Shown here: positions 1 to 6,631 of the stretch, piece after piece
Numbering within the stretch: position 1 is the first letter of the stretch
Layout: each line of letters begins with the position of its first letter
From: Gammaproteobacteria bacterium
GTDB taxonomy: Bacteria; Pseudomonadota; Gammaproteobacteria; Arenicellales; Poriferihabitantaceae
DNA length: 10,214 nt
Assembly: GCA_009839585.1 (NCBI GenBank)
Contig: VXPI01000179.1
Coordinates: forward strand, 1-10,214
Reading direction: 5' to 3'
Position numbers and translations under genes: made by a program
The notes under the pieces: generated by a model
The model's database searches: none
The model's input: only the letters and a program-made list of their open reading frames with translations
Told to the model about the DNA's origin: nothing

Positions 1-315
1 GAGCGCCCGTGCCGTCGGGATGTACCTTGATGCCGGTGCTGTCGAGATCCAGGGCCTCGACCCGACCCAGACCATCTGCTCCCGCTGCAGGTGCTCGAAC
101 ACGCGGTCGAGAACCTCGTTCTTCGACCACCGGTTCATGCGCGTGTAGATGGAGTGCCGGCTGCCGAACCGCTCCGGCAGTCCCAGCCACTTGCAGCCAT
201 GCCCGGCCACGCAGAGAATGGCATTGAGTGCCTGATGGCTGGAGAGGCCGGCATTGCCCCGCTGCCTCGGAAGCAGCGGGGCAATGCGCTCGTATTGCAC
301 CTGTGCAAGTTCCAT
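1..315 (-). CDS. IS5-family transposase, N-terminal part (cut by window edge)
   Basis: The reading frame starts at an ATG whose first base is 315 and runs open for 105 codons off the left edge. The product begins MELAQVQYERIAPLLPRQRG and continues through GCKWLGLPERFG, the YTRMNRWSK block and LDLDSTGIKVHPDGTGA. These are the N-terminal helix-turn-helix and first catalytic segment of IS5-type (IS427/IS1031-like) DDE transposases; the first catalytic Asp should be the one in the LDSTG stretch. A Shine-Dalgarno-like AGGGGAA lies about 7 bases upstream of the ATG. The gene is clearly more GC-rich than the apr genes, which fits a recent arrival. No stop or frameshift is seen in the visible part, so it may be an intact element continuing to the left. 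Family assignment is by recognition of conserved blocks; the subgroup is less certain. Confidence 0.85.
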   Translation of the reverse strand, partial: MELAQVQYERIAPLLPRQRGNAGLSSHQALNAILCVAGHGCKWLGLPERFGSRHSIYTRMNRWSKNEVLDRVFEHLQREQMVWVGSRPWISTAPASRYIPTARAL

Positions 316-603
316 AGCCTGTTCCCCTGTACTGTTCCAGTTGAAAACCACAGGCATCGAGCATCCCACATAACATGGAAAATGTGTTAACAGGCATAGT
401 TAATTTGACGTTCAATTCTAGGAATAAAACTTTCAAGGGGTACAGGGAAAAGATAACAACGTATTCCGGTTTTGATCGCGCAATAGCCGGGTAGAGATAA
501 AGTCGTTTTATGGAATAAAAAAACTATCCCATTGCACCGCACGGCATGATTGAACATAATTGGGTTATGAAAATCCAATGCTCCTGACCTGACACCTTTT
601 CCA
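316..603. other. Spacer between IS transposase and aprM; holds the IS end
   Basis: This 288-base stretch has no convincing gene. The outer end of the insertion sequence must lie here, probably within the first 100 bases, but only one end is in the window, so its terminal inverted repeat cannot be paired. TTAA occurs at about 388-391 and again near 400, and could be target-site sequence. The right part turns AT-rich (about 415-580), as expected for an upstream regulatory region of the apr operon. Confidence 0.5.
472..501 (+). promoter_or_regulatory. Weak candidate sigma-70 promoter for aprMBA
   Basis: TTGATC (472-477) and GATAAA (496-501) are separated by 18 bases. Each matches the consensus at four of six positions. 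It lies about 100 bases before the aprM start in an AT-rich stretch. A second TTGACG at 405-410 has no good -10 partner. This is a guess by motif only. Confidence 0.2.
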
Positions 604-1398
604 ATGCTTACTACCAACCCATTCGCCGAGATATCCTCAACCATACCTTCGGCAGCAATGCAGACCTTTCTGGTCATCATGATCCTTCTGGTCGTGGCAG
701 GCACCATTTTTGATGTCATCCACAAGAAAAGTGCCAGGTACTTCTTCCAGAACATGAAGAAGACAAAATCCACAAGCGACCGGCAAATCGGAGGGGGTGA
801 AGCCGCAAAAATTGCCTTGGCTACTGCCGCTCACGATGTCCTTGCTTCTGGCGAATTCTGCAATGCCAGACGCCGGATTGCACACCTGCTCACCATGTAT
901 GGATTCATCCTGTTCGTGGCTTGTACCAGCATAATGATCTTCGGATATACCGATAGCGGTTCCGCAACCCCGGCTATTCTCCCCCTGCTCTGGCACTTGG
1001 GTGCCCTGATGGTCTGCGTGGGCGGCTACTGGTTCTGGTTCTTCATCCGCGTCGATGTCGCCGCTGAAGGAAATTCGCCATTTCGCTTTATGCTGGCTGA
1101 CCTGTTTGTGCTCTCTCTTCTCGCCTGCACGACGTTCGCCTTGATCTGGTCTTTTGCATTAAGTGCCGGGGGCGTGTTCCTGTCATGGTTTTTCTTCCTC
1201 CTGTTCGTAGCATCCGCTCTGGCCCTGTTCGGTGGAGTACCATGGTCCAAATTCGCCCACATGTTTTTCAAGCCTGCGGCTGCATACGAGAAACGCATCT
1301 CGGAAGCCAACGGCACCTGGAACAATCTGCCTGAACCAGCAGATAAACCCGCCCAGTTTGGGCTCGGCATCAAGCGCCAGCTGCCTCGCCAGTACTGA
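604..1398 (+). CDS. aprM: AprM, membrane anchor of adenylylsulfate reductase
   Basis: This 264-residue membrane protein is assigned as the quinone-side anchor of APS reductase, which takes electrons from AprBA at the cytoplasmic face during sulfite oxidation. Hydrophobic segments lie at about residues 19-39, 92-114, 122-148, 160-185 and 189-211, giving about five membrane helices, with a charged cytoplasmic-looking stretch at 40-90. The arrangement resembles the heme-b membrane subunits of the HdrE/QmoC/NarI group; His94, His131 and His219 sit next to helices and are possible heme ligands (inference). The assignment rests on the sequence and on the position directly before aprB and aprA, the known aprMBA order of sulfur oxidisers. 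No clear ribosome binding site precedes the ATG at 604; Met19 (658) is an alternative but would clip the first helix region. The frame opens only 11 codons upstream. aprB follows after 73 bases. Confidence 0.85.
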   Translation: MLTTNPFAEISSTIPSAAMQTFLVIMILLVVAGTIFDVIHKKSARYFFQNMKKTKSTSDRQIGGGEAAKIALATAAHDVLASGEFCNARRRIAHLLTMYGFILFVACTSIMIFGYTDSGSATPAILPLLWHLGALMVCVGGYWFWFFIRVDVAAEGNSPFRFMLADLFVLSLLACTTFALIWSFALSAGGVFLSWFFFLLFVASALALFGGVPWSKFAHMFFKPAAAYEKRISEANGTWNNLPEPADKPAQFGLGIKRQLPRQY

Positions 1399-1471
1399 AA
1401 CACCATTTTTGAACTGCCCGGTTTGACTGTCGGAACATCTCCAAAGCCCAATAACCAACTCAGGAATTACC

Positions 1472-1942
1472 ATGCCAACTTTTGTATACATGACCCGTTG
1501 CGATGGCTGCGGCCATTGTGTTGATATTTGCCCTTCAGACATCATGCATATCGACAAGAAATATCGACGTGCCGTAAACATTGAACCCAACATGTGCTGG
1601 GAATGCTACTCTTGTGTCAAGGCCTGCCCACAGAATGCGATTGATGCCCGAGGCTATGCAGACTTTGCCCCTCTCGGCCACAGCGTACGGGTTCGACGTG
1701 AAGAAGAGAAAGGCACGATCTCCTGGCGCATCAAATTCCGCGACGGGCGTGAGAAAAACTTCGTCTCGCCAATCACTACACAGCCTTGGGGAGAAAAAAT
1801 TCCCAGACTTGCCGACTTCGCAGTGCCTGACAACGAAGCACTCGAAAGCCAGTTACTCTGCCACGAACCGGATGCTCTCAATATCGAGACCGGATTGCCG
1901 ACCATAGAAAAGTCGAAATTCAAGCAGGGGGTCTACTACTAA
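1472..1942 (+). CDS. aprB: Adenylylsulfate reductase beta subunit (two [4Fe-4S] ferredoxin-like)
   Basis: This is the electron-transfer subunit of APS reductase, 156 residues, the usual family length. Cluster-binding cysteines are visible as Cys10, Cys13, Cys16, Cys20 (CDGCGHCVDICP) and Cys42, Cys45, Cys48, Cys52 (CWECYSCVKACP). These bind two [4Fe-4S] clusters that connect the FAD of AprA with the membrane side. Residues of about 60-110 are the beta-sheet region, and the C-terminal tail (to ...KFKQGVYY) is the extension that in solved AprAB structures wraps around AprA. The ATG at 1472 is preceded by AGGA (1462-1465) with 6 bases spacing. The stop overlaps the aprA start by one base (TAATG), so translation of the two subunits is probably coupled, matching their 1:1 stoichiometry. 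All eight cysteines are present, so the protein should be functional. Confidence 0.97.
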   Translation: MPTFVYMTRCDGCGHCVDICPSDIMHIDKKYRRAVNIEPNMCWECYSCVKACPQNAIDARGYADFAPLGHSVRVRREEEKGTISWRIKFRDGREKNFVSPITTQPWGEKIPRLADFAVPDNEALESQLLCHEPDALNIETGLPTIEKSKFKQGVYY

Positions 1943-3774
1943 TGGGAGTTAAGACTGTATTCGAGGATTGTGACATCCTTGTAGTTGGCGGGGGCATGGG
2001 GGGCACAGGTGCTGCCTATGAGGCCCGCTACTGGGGCCGTGACCTGAAAATTGTGGTTGCTGAAAAAGCCAATATCGACCGCTCCGGAGCGGTTGCACAA
2101 GGACTGTATGCGATTAACTGCTACATGGGCATGCAGTGGGATGAAAACCAGCCCGAGGATCATGTCCGCTACGCACGTAATGACCTCATGGGCATGGTGC
2201 GAGAGGATCTGGCTTACGATATGGCCCGACATGTCGACTCGACAGTACACAAGTTCGAGGAATGGGGCTTGCCTCTGATGCGGGATCCTGAAACCGGCCG
2301 CTACCAGCGTGAAGGCAAATGGCAGATCATGATTCATGGTGAAAGCTACAAGCCGATTGTTGCGGAAGCGGCCCGTAAATCTGCCGACAAAATCTACAAC
2401 CGGATCATGGTCACCCATCTTCTGATGGATGAAAGCCAGCCCAACCGAATTGGCGGTGCAGTCGGCTTTAATGTACGCACGGGTGATTTTCATGTATTCC
2501 GCGCCAAGGCAGTAATCGTTGGAGCAGGCGGAGCATCCCACATCTTCAAACCACGGTCCGTGGGTGAAGGCATGGGCAGGACCTGGTATGCACCCTGGAG
2601 TTCTGCATCCGCATACGCACTGCCAATTCTGGCTGGCGCAAAAATGACCCAGATGGAAAACCGCATCGTGCTGTGTCGTTTCAAGGATGGATACGGTCCA
2701 GTAGGCGCTTACTTCCTGCACCTGAAAACCTACACGCAAAACGCCTATGGCGAAGAGTACGAATCCAAGTGGTATGAACATACCAAGAACCTGGTAGGTG
2801 AATATATCGATCACCATCCAACCCCGACCTGTCTCAGAAACCATGCGTTTATTGAGGAGATGAAGGCAGGTCGAGGACCGATTCACATGGTCACCAAGGA
2901 AGCATTTCAGGATCCACACAAGGAAATCGTCGGTTGGGAAAACTTCCTCGGCATGACCGTTGGTCAGGCCGTGGTATGGGCCTCGCAGGATATTGATCCC
3001 AAGTACATCAATCCGGAATTGACCACGTCCGAACCCTACGTCATGGGTTCCCATGCTACCTGTTCAGGAGCCTGGGCAAGCGGTCCGGAAGATGTCTCTC
3101 CCGATGAATACTACTGGGGCTATAACCGGATGATGACCGTCGATGGATTGTTCGGTGCAGGTGACGCATTGGGTGGTACTGCCCACGCATTCTCGTCCGG
3201 GTCGTTTACAGAAGGTCGACTGGCCGCAAAGGCAGCTGTCCGGTTTATAAGGGATCATGGCAAGGATCCCGTTAAAGTTTCCGAAAGTCAGTATCAAGAG
3301 CTGAAAACATCAGTCTACAAGCCTCTCGAGAATTACCAGATTGGCAGGAACGAGATTGTTGGTGGCACGGTATCGCCAAGCTACATACTGCCAATCCATG
3401 GCCTTCAGCGCCTGGAGAAACTCATGGACGAATACGCTGGCGGTATCAGCAACAATTACATGACCAATGCACCAATGCTGAACCGCGGTTTGGAATTGCT
3501 TCATACTCTCCATGAAGATCTTGAGCACATTGGCGCTGAAGACCTGCATCAGCTGCAACGGGCCTGGGAGCTGAAACATCGTGCCATTGCCTCCGAATCA
3601 GTGGTACGGCATACCCTGTTTCGGGAAGAAACCCGATGGCCGGGTTACTACTATCGCGGAGATCACATGAAACTCGACGATGATAACTGGCATGTATTGA
3701 CCCTGTCGCATCGCGACCCTGACTCCGGGGAGTGGACCATGGAGAAAGCACCTGTTTACCATATTGTTGATTGA
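1942..3774 (+). CDS. aprA: Adenylylsulfate reductase alpha subunit (FAD flavoprotein)
   Basis: This catalytic subunit interconverts APS and sulfite plus AMP; with AprM next to it the expected direction is oxidative (sulfite to APS). The protein has 610 residues and belongs to the fumarate reductase/succinate dehydrogenase flavoprotein superfamily. The N-terminal FAD fold shows DILVVGGGMGGTGAA (residues 11-25, GxGxxG type), followed by RSGAVAQGLYAINC (47-60) with Asn59 in the active-site position. The block MENRIVLCRFKDGYGPVGAY (238-257) carries the arginines that line the substrate pocket, and GGTAHAFSSGSFTEGR (411-426) contains His415 and the second FAD contact. YVMGSHATCSGAWASGP (366-382) is another AprA hallmark. 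AGGGGG (1925-1930) precedes the ATG overlapping the aprB stop. Full length, with no disruption. A strong hairpin follows 6 bases after the stop. Confidence 0.98.
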   Translation: MGVKTVFEDCDILVVGGGMGGTGAAYEARYWGRDLKIVVAEKANIDRSGAVAQGLYAINCYMGMQWDENQPEDHVRYARNDLMGMVREDLAYDMARHVDSTVHKFEEWGLPLMRDPETGRYQREGKWQIMIHGESYKPIVAEAARKSADKIYNRIMVTHLLMDESQPNRIGGAVGFNVRTGDFHVFRAKAVIVGAGGASHIFKPRSVGEGMGRTWYAPWSSASAYALPILAGAKMTQMENRIVLCRFKDGYGPVGAYFLHLKTYTQNAYGEEYESKWYEHTKNLVGEYIDHHPTPTCLRNHAFIEEMKAGRGPIHMVTKEAFQDPHKEIVGWENFLGMTVGQAVVWASQDIDPKYINPELTTSEPYVMGSHATCSGAWASGPEDVSPDEYYWGYNRMMTVDGLFGAGDALGGTAHAFSSGSFTEGRLAAKAAVRFIRDHGKDPVKVSESQYQELKTSVYKPLENYQIGRNEIVGGTVSPSYILPIHGLQRLEKLMDEYAGGISNNYMTNAPMLNRGLELLHTLHEDLEHIGAEDLHQLQRAWELKHRAIASESVVRHTLFREETRWPGYYYRGDHMKLDDDNWHVLTLSHRDPDSGEWTMEKAPVYHIVD

Positions 3775-3779
3775 ATGCG

Positions 3780-3814
3780 CCTCCCGGTTATCCTAGCCGG
3801 GAGGATACTGTTTT
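3780..3814 (+). terminator. Hairpin terminator after aprA
   Basis: CCTCCCGG (3780-3787) pairs with CCGGGAGG (3797-3804). The inner bases can extend the stem by up to three pairs, leaving a tight TCC loop. A short T run (3811-3814) follows after ATACTG. The stem is strong but the T tract is weak and slightly displaced. Its position just after the aprA stop supports it as the end of the aprMBA transcript. Confidence 0.65.
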
Positions 3815-3987
3815 CGATGGTTTTCGTTGAACCAGTGATTTAAGGAAAGTTGACCGGGCATCAGGGTTCGACCCTACTGCAGTCTGGCATATCCATGCAT
3901 GACCTATGATTTGACTAGGCCGTGCCAAACTGATTCTGATGCCTCTGTGTTTGACTGACCTGTGTTCGCCCACATTCCAGATTACAG

Positions 3988-5493
3988 ATGCAAAATCTCG
4001 ATACACTGCTTCCACACCTTGAACATCCAGCCCGGGTGGTTGCACGCTTACTGGAACACATCCGGGAAACCAGTGTTGACGCCTCACAAATTCCAGACCT
4101 TCTTGAAGCATCCTGTAATCATCTTGATACTCTTGAACGCAGACTGGACGACCTGTACCAGCATACCCCTCAAGACTCAAATCTCAAACCTCGCATAAAT
4201 AATCTAAAGAGCCTGCTGAAATCCAGCAAAGACTTCTCACTCCTGCAAATTGCTTCAGGGCTTGCGGATTTGCAGGGCATGACTGAAACCATGGATGCTT
4301 CTGTCCCAGCAATGCTCCGAGAATGCCAGGCCTTGGCCTCGGCGGCCATGCAGGACAATCTCTCAGGCGCAGAATTTTGTCGGCTGGGATCCGAAACAGG
4401 CGATATGGATGACCTGCAAAAATGGCAACTGCTTCACCTTGAAGCCCTGTTACTAGGAGATCAGGGTCGGGAATTCGGCGATGATTCGGCATTGCAAAGC
4501 GCAATCGAACTTCTGAGGTCCCAGGCACTTATCCTGACCCAAAAGCACAAAAGGACAGAACAACAGGCAATAACCCTTGAAACTCTGGGAACGCTCCTTG
4601 GGATTATCGGCCAGCGCCGCTCGGGGACTCGATATCTAGAGGAATCCGTTCAGGCCTATAACAAGGCTCTGGAGCTTTGCGATCCGGAAACGACAGGGGC
4701 ACTGTGGGCATCGGCCCAGAATGGACTCGGCAATGCATTGGGGGCACTTGGACAACGCCAGTCAGACGATGAGCTTTGTAACCAGGCCATTGAAGCATTT
4801 GACCAGGCCCTTCAATTCAGGGGCGAGCAGAAAACCCCCGATGAATGGGCTTCAACCTTGAATAATATGGCTGCAGTACTCCATTCTCTGGGCCGGAAAA
4901 ACAAGGATCCAAAAATTCTGAAACGTGCGGTCGATACCTACAAGGAAGTACTTCGAGTCTGGACAAAATCAGGCACTCCCCTTGATTGGGCAACAGCCAT
5001 GTTCAATCTAGGTACCGCCTTGAGCTCGCTTGGAGAGCATCGCCGAGGACCTCGAACCCTGGAACAGGCGATAGCCGCCTACAACAGTGCACTTTCCATA
5101 CGATCCAGAGAGCTGCTACCCGAGCAATGGGCAATCACTCAAAATAATCTCGGAACAGCATTGCAGAAGCTTTCTGAACGCGAGAACAGCATTGAACTCA
5201 TGAAAGGAGCTATTGATGCTTATCAGGACACCCTGAAAGTCTGGACACAGGAAAGCATGCCCATGACCTGGGCAATGTCCATGGCAAATCTTGGGGTCGC
5301 TCGACGCCAGCTGGCCGAAATGAGCAATGACATGGAAATCGCTGATCGTGCCGTCAGTGAAATCAGCTCAGCGGTCAAGGTTTTTCGGGGGGCGAGCCAT
5401 GCAAAATACACCGAACTTGGTGCAGAGCAACTGTCTCTGGCCCGTCAGTTGTTGGCCAAACTAATTGCCGAAGAACGAACAGGAAGAGAGTAA
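3988..5493 (+). CDS. Cytoplasmic TPR-like repeat protein, unknown function
   Basis: This is a 501-residue soluble protein with no signal peptide or membrane segment. Residues 1-185 form a helical, leucine-rich N-terminal part that I do not recognise. Residues 190-470 contain six helical units of the TPR superfamily. Five begin with Trp-Ala at Trp240, Trp287, Trp334, Trp381 and Trp428, exactly 47 residues apart, in the form WAxxxNNLGxALxxLGE; a first, degenerate unit has Gln193 in the Trp position. Units of this kind (WAxTQNNLGxAL, alternating with AIxAYxxAL) occur in many proteobacterial scaffold proteins, usually without a known partner. The C-terminus (471-501) is charged and lacks an attached catalytic domain. 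It lies 213 bases after aprA, beyond the terminator, so it is probably transcribed separately. No strong ribosome binding site is seen; the nearest in-frame stop is TGA at 3949-3951, so the start at 3988 is the first ATG. Confidence 0.85.
   Translation: MQNLDTLLPHLEHPARVVARLLEHIRETSVDASQIPDLLEASCNHLDTLERRLDDLYQHTPQDSNLKPRINNLKSLLKSSKDFSLLQIASGLADLQGMTETMDASVPAMLRECQALASAAMQDNLSGAEFCRLGSETGDMDDLQKWQLLHLEALLLGDQGREFGDDSALQSAIELLRSQALILTQKHKRTEQQAITLETLGTLLGIIGQRRSGTRYLEESVQAYNKALELCDPETTGALWASAQNGLGNALGALGQRQSDDELCNQAIEAFDQALQFRGEQKTPDEWASTLNNMAAVLHSLGRKNKDPKILKRAVDTYKEVLRVWTKSGTPLDWATAMFNLGTALSSLGEHRRGPRTLEQAIAAYNSALSIRSRELLPEQWAITQNNLGTALQKLSERENSIELMKGAIDAYQDTLKVWTQESMPMTWAMSMANLGVARRQLAEMSNDMEIADRAVSEISSAVKVFRGASHAKYTELGAEQLSLARQLLAKLIAEERTGRE
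4564..5397 (+). repeat. Six coding repeats with 141-base (47-residue) period
   Basis: The repeat units start at codons 193, 240, 287, 334, 381 and 428 of the gene above, with no insertion or deletion between units. The DNA is well diverged while the protein pattern (Trp-Ala, Asn-Leu-Gly, Ala-Leu, Leu-Gly, then Ala-Tyr-Ala-Leu) is kept. This points to old duplication under protein-level selection rather than recent tandem copying. Confidence 0.85.
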
Positions 5494-5553
5494 ATACCGT
5501 CAATCACGGATTCTCCCTACGTCTCCCGCTGACCGCCCCAGCCATGAATTCAA

Positions 5554-6342
5554 TCAGGTTTTCCCTGAATATCTGTAGGCCCTGAACATGATGATCAGCC
5601 CAAGAGCAATCATTGGCAGGCAAAGCAACTGCCCCATAGTCAACCAGTCAAAGGCAATCGCCCCCAAGTGAAGATCCGGCTCTCGGTAGAATTCAACCAG
5701 GAAACGAAACACTCCATAACCCAACAGGAACAAGGAACTTACTGACCCCAGGGGGCGGGGCCTAGATGAAAACCAGATCAAGACAATAAATAATGCCACT
5801 CCTTCCAACAGTGCTTCATATATTTGCGATGGATGCCTCGGTATCAAATCCGCTGTATAGAACTGCACGGCCCATGGTACATCGGAAACCCTTCCCCATA
5901 ATTCCTGATTGATGAAATTGCCGATGCGCCCAAAAAACAGGCCCGGTGGAATCAGCGGCACCAGAAAATCAAATACCGCCAATGGATGATGACTCTTGTA
6001 CCTGGCATAGAACAAACAGGCAATAATTACCCCAACCACCCCTCCATGGAATGACATTCCGCCATCCCAGATTGCAAATACCGACAAGGGATGTTCCAGC
6101 AAGGACGCAGTCTGGTAAAACACCATGTAGCCGATACGCCCTCCGAGAATTACCCCCAAGGCGACATAGAACAGTAAATCGCCGACTTCCTGTGGCTGAA
6201 AGTTGTTTTCAGGTTTTGATGCCCTTCGGTATCCGACCCACCAACCCAAGGCGAAGCCGATCACGTACATCAGTCCATACCAGTGAATAGAAACAGGACC
6301 AATGGAAACTGCAACTGGATCGAAATTGGGATGGAGAATCAA
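5554..6342 (-). CDS. lgt: Prolipoprotein diacylglyceryl transferase
   Basis: Lgt is the inner-membrane enzyme that moves diacylglycerol from phosphatidylglycerol to the lipobox cysteine of prolipoproteins, the first step of lipoprotein maturation. The 262-residue product begins MILHPNFDPVAVSIGPVSIH, the typical N-terminus. It carries GGMSFHGG with His99 (equivalent to the essential E. coli His103) and the signature GRIGNFINQELWGR (residues 138-151) with Arg139 and Asn142. VEFYREPD (216-223) belongs to the conserved C-terminal segment before the last helix. Several hydrophobic helices span the protein. The start codon is TTG (6342-6340): no ATG exists in this frame before residue 25, an in-frame TGA lies five codons upstream, and GAAGG sits 9 bases before the TTG. 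The start overlaps the stop of the preceding small ORF (TTGA). Length is close to the family norm. The gene converges with the repeat-protein gene, 60 bases apart, with no clear terminator between them. Confidence 0.97.
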   Translation of the reverse strand: MILHPNFDPVAVSIGPVSIHWYGLMYVIGFALGWWVGYRRASKPENNFQPQEVGDLLFYVALGVILGGRIGYMVFYQTASLLEHPLSVFAIWDGGMSFHGGVVGVIIACLFYARYKSHHPLAVFDFLVPLIPPGLFFGRIGNFINQELWGRVSDVPWAVQFYTADLIPRHPSQIYEALLEGVALFIVLIWFSSRPRPLGSVSSLFLLGYGVFRFLVEFYREPDLHLGAIAFDWLTMGQLLCLPMIALGLIIMFRAYRYSGKT

Positions 6343-6476
6343 TGGGTGAAACCTTCAAAAAACTGTCGTCCACCCACTAGTTCCAAACTGGCAAGCAAGG
6401 GAGTGGTCATTGGCCCCATGTGGTCGCACAGATTATCGATTGGCATATCAAGATCAGTTGAAACATCAGAAGTCAT
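6339..6476 (-). CDS. Small ORF (45 aa) overlapping the lgt start, unknown
   Basis: ATG at 6476-6474 and TGA at 6341-6339 enclose 45 codons ([20 protein letters not shown]...). The start overlaps the stop of the upstream small ORF in an ATGA, and its own stop overlaps the TTG start of lgt (TTGA). No convincing Shine-Dalgarno sequence is seen, so translation would depend on coupling. The product is acidic at the N-terminus with no membrane segment or known motif, and I do not recognise it. It may be a true small protein, a coupling leader for lgt, or the rear half of a decayed gene whose front half is the 52-codon ORF. Open frames on the opposite strand in this stretch weaken the case for coding. 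Confidence 0.35.
   Translation of the reverse strand: MTSDVSTDLDMPIDNLCDHMGPMTTPLLASLELVGGRQFFEGFTH
6352..6356 (-). promoter_or_regulatory. Ribosome binding site deciding the TTG start of lgt
   Basis: GAAGG on the minus strand, 9 bases before the TTG. Together with the TGA at 6357-6355 that closes the frame upstream, it leaves TTG as the only sensible start. Confidence 0.6.
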
Positions 6477-6631
6477 TGAACTCGCATACTTTCTGCTTCA
6501 AATCCGCTCTGCCTGTTTCCCGGACACTTAAAAACCGAAATCAGTCCCCTGTATGGCTTTGTGCAATATTCCGATATCGCAAACATAACCGGTTTGCGGC
6601 TTTCTCCAGTTTCAGCTTCGATACCCATCAT
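6473..6631 (-). CDS. Small ORF (52 aa) overlapping the tyrS stop, unknown
   Basis: ATG at 6631-6629 overlaps the tyrS stop (ATGA) and a second ATG follows at once. The frame runs 52 codons to TGA (6475-6473), which again overlaps the next ORF's ATG. A strong ribosome binding site, GGGAGAAGG (6646-6638), ends 6 bases before the ATG inside the tyrS coding sequence. The product ([20 protein letters not shown]...) is basic, contains two cysteines (23 and 36) and shows no signal peptide or known domain. The Shine-Dalgarno and exact overlap argue for real translation. The lack of a recognisable family, and an inverted repeat inside it (6578-6598), leave open that this is untranslated spacer. Confidence 0.45.
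   Translation of the reverse strand: MMGIEAETGESRKPVMFAISEYCTKPYRGLISVFKCPGNRQSGFEAESMRVQ
6578..6598 (-). other. Perfect 7-bp hairpin between tyrS and lgt
   Basis: CGCAAAC (6578-6584) and GTTTGCG (6592-6598) form a perfect inverted repeat around a 7-base loop. There is no T tract on either strand directly after it, so it is a poor intrinsic terminator. It could be an attenuator or mRNA processing or stability element between tyrS and lgt. Confidence 0.35.

Noticed and set aside
387..773. A 128-codon minus-strand frame across the apr upstream region and aprM start
   Set aside because: More than a third overlaps aprM in antisense, the rest is AT-rich spacer, and the product resembles nothing known.
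1939..3054. A 371-codon open frame on the minus strand opposite aprA
   Set aside because: It lies antisense to a fully conserved gene, has no recognisable domain and a composition typical of a mirrored coding frame.
3863..3875. AGGGTTCGACCCT, resembling a tRNA T-arm or attachment site
   Set aside because: No acceptor stem, anticodon arm or D-arm can be placed around it; it is a short self-complementary sequence.
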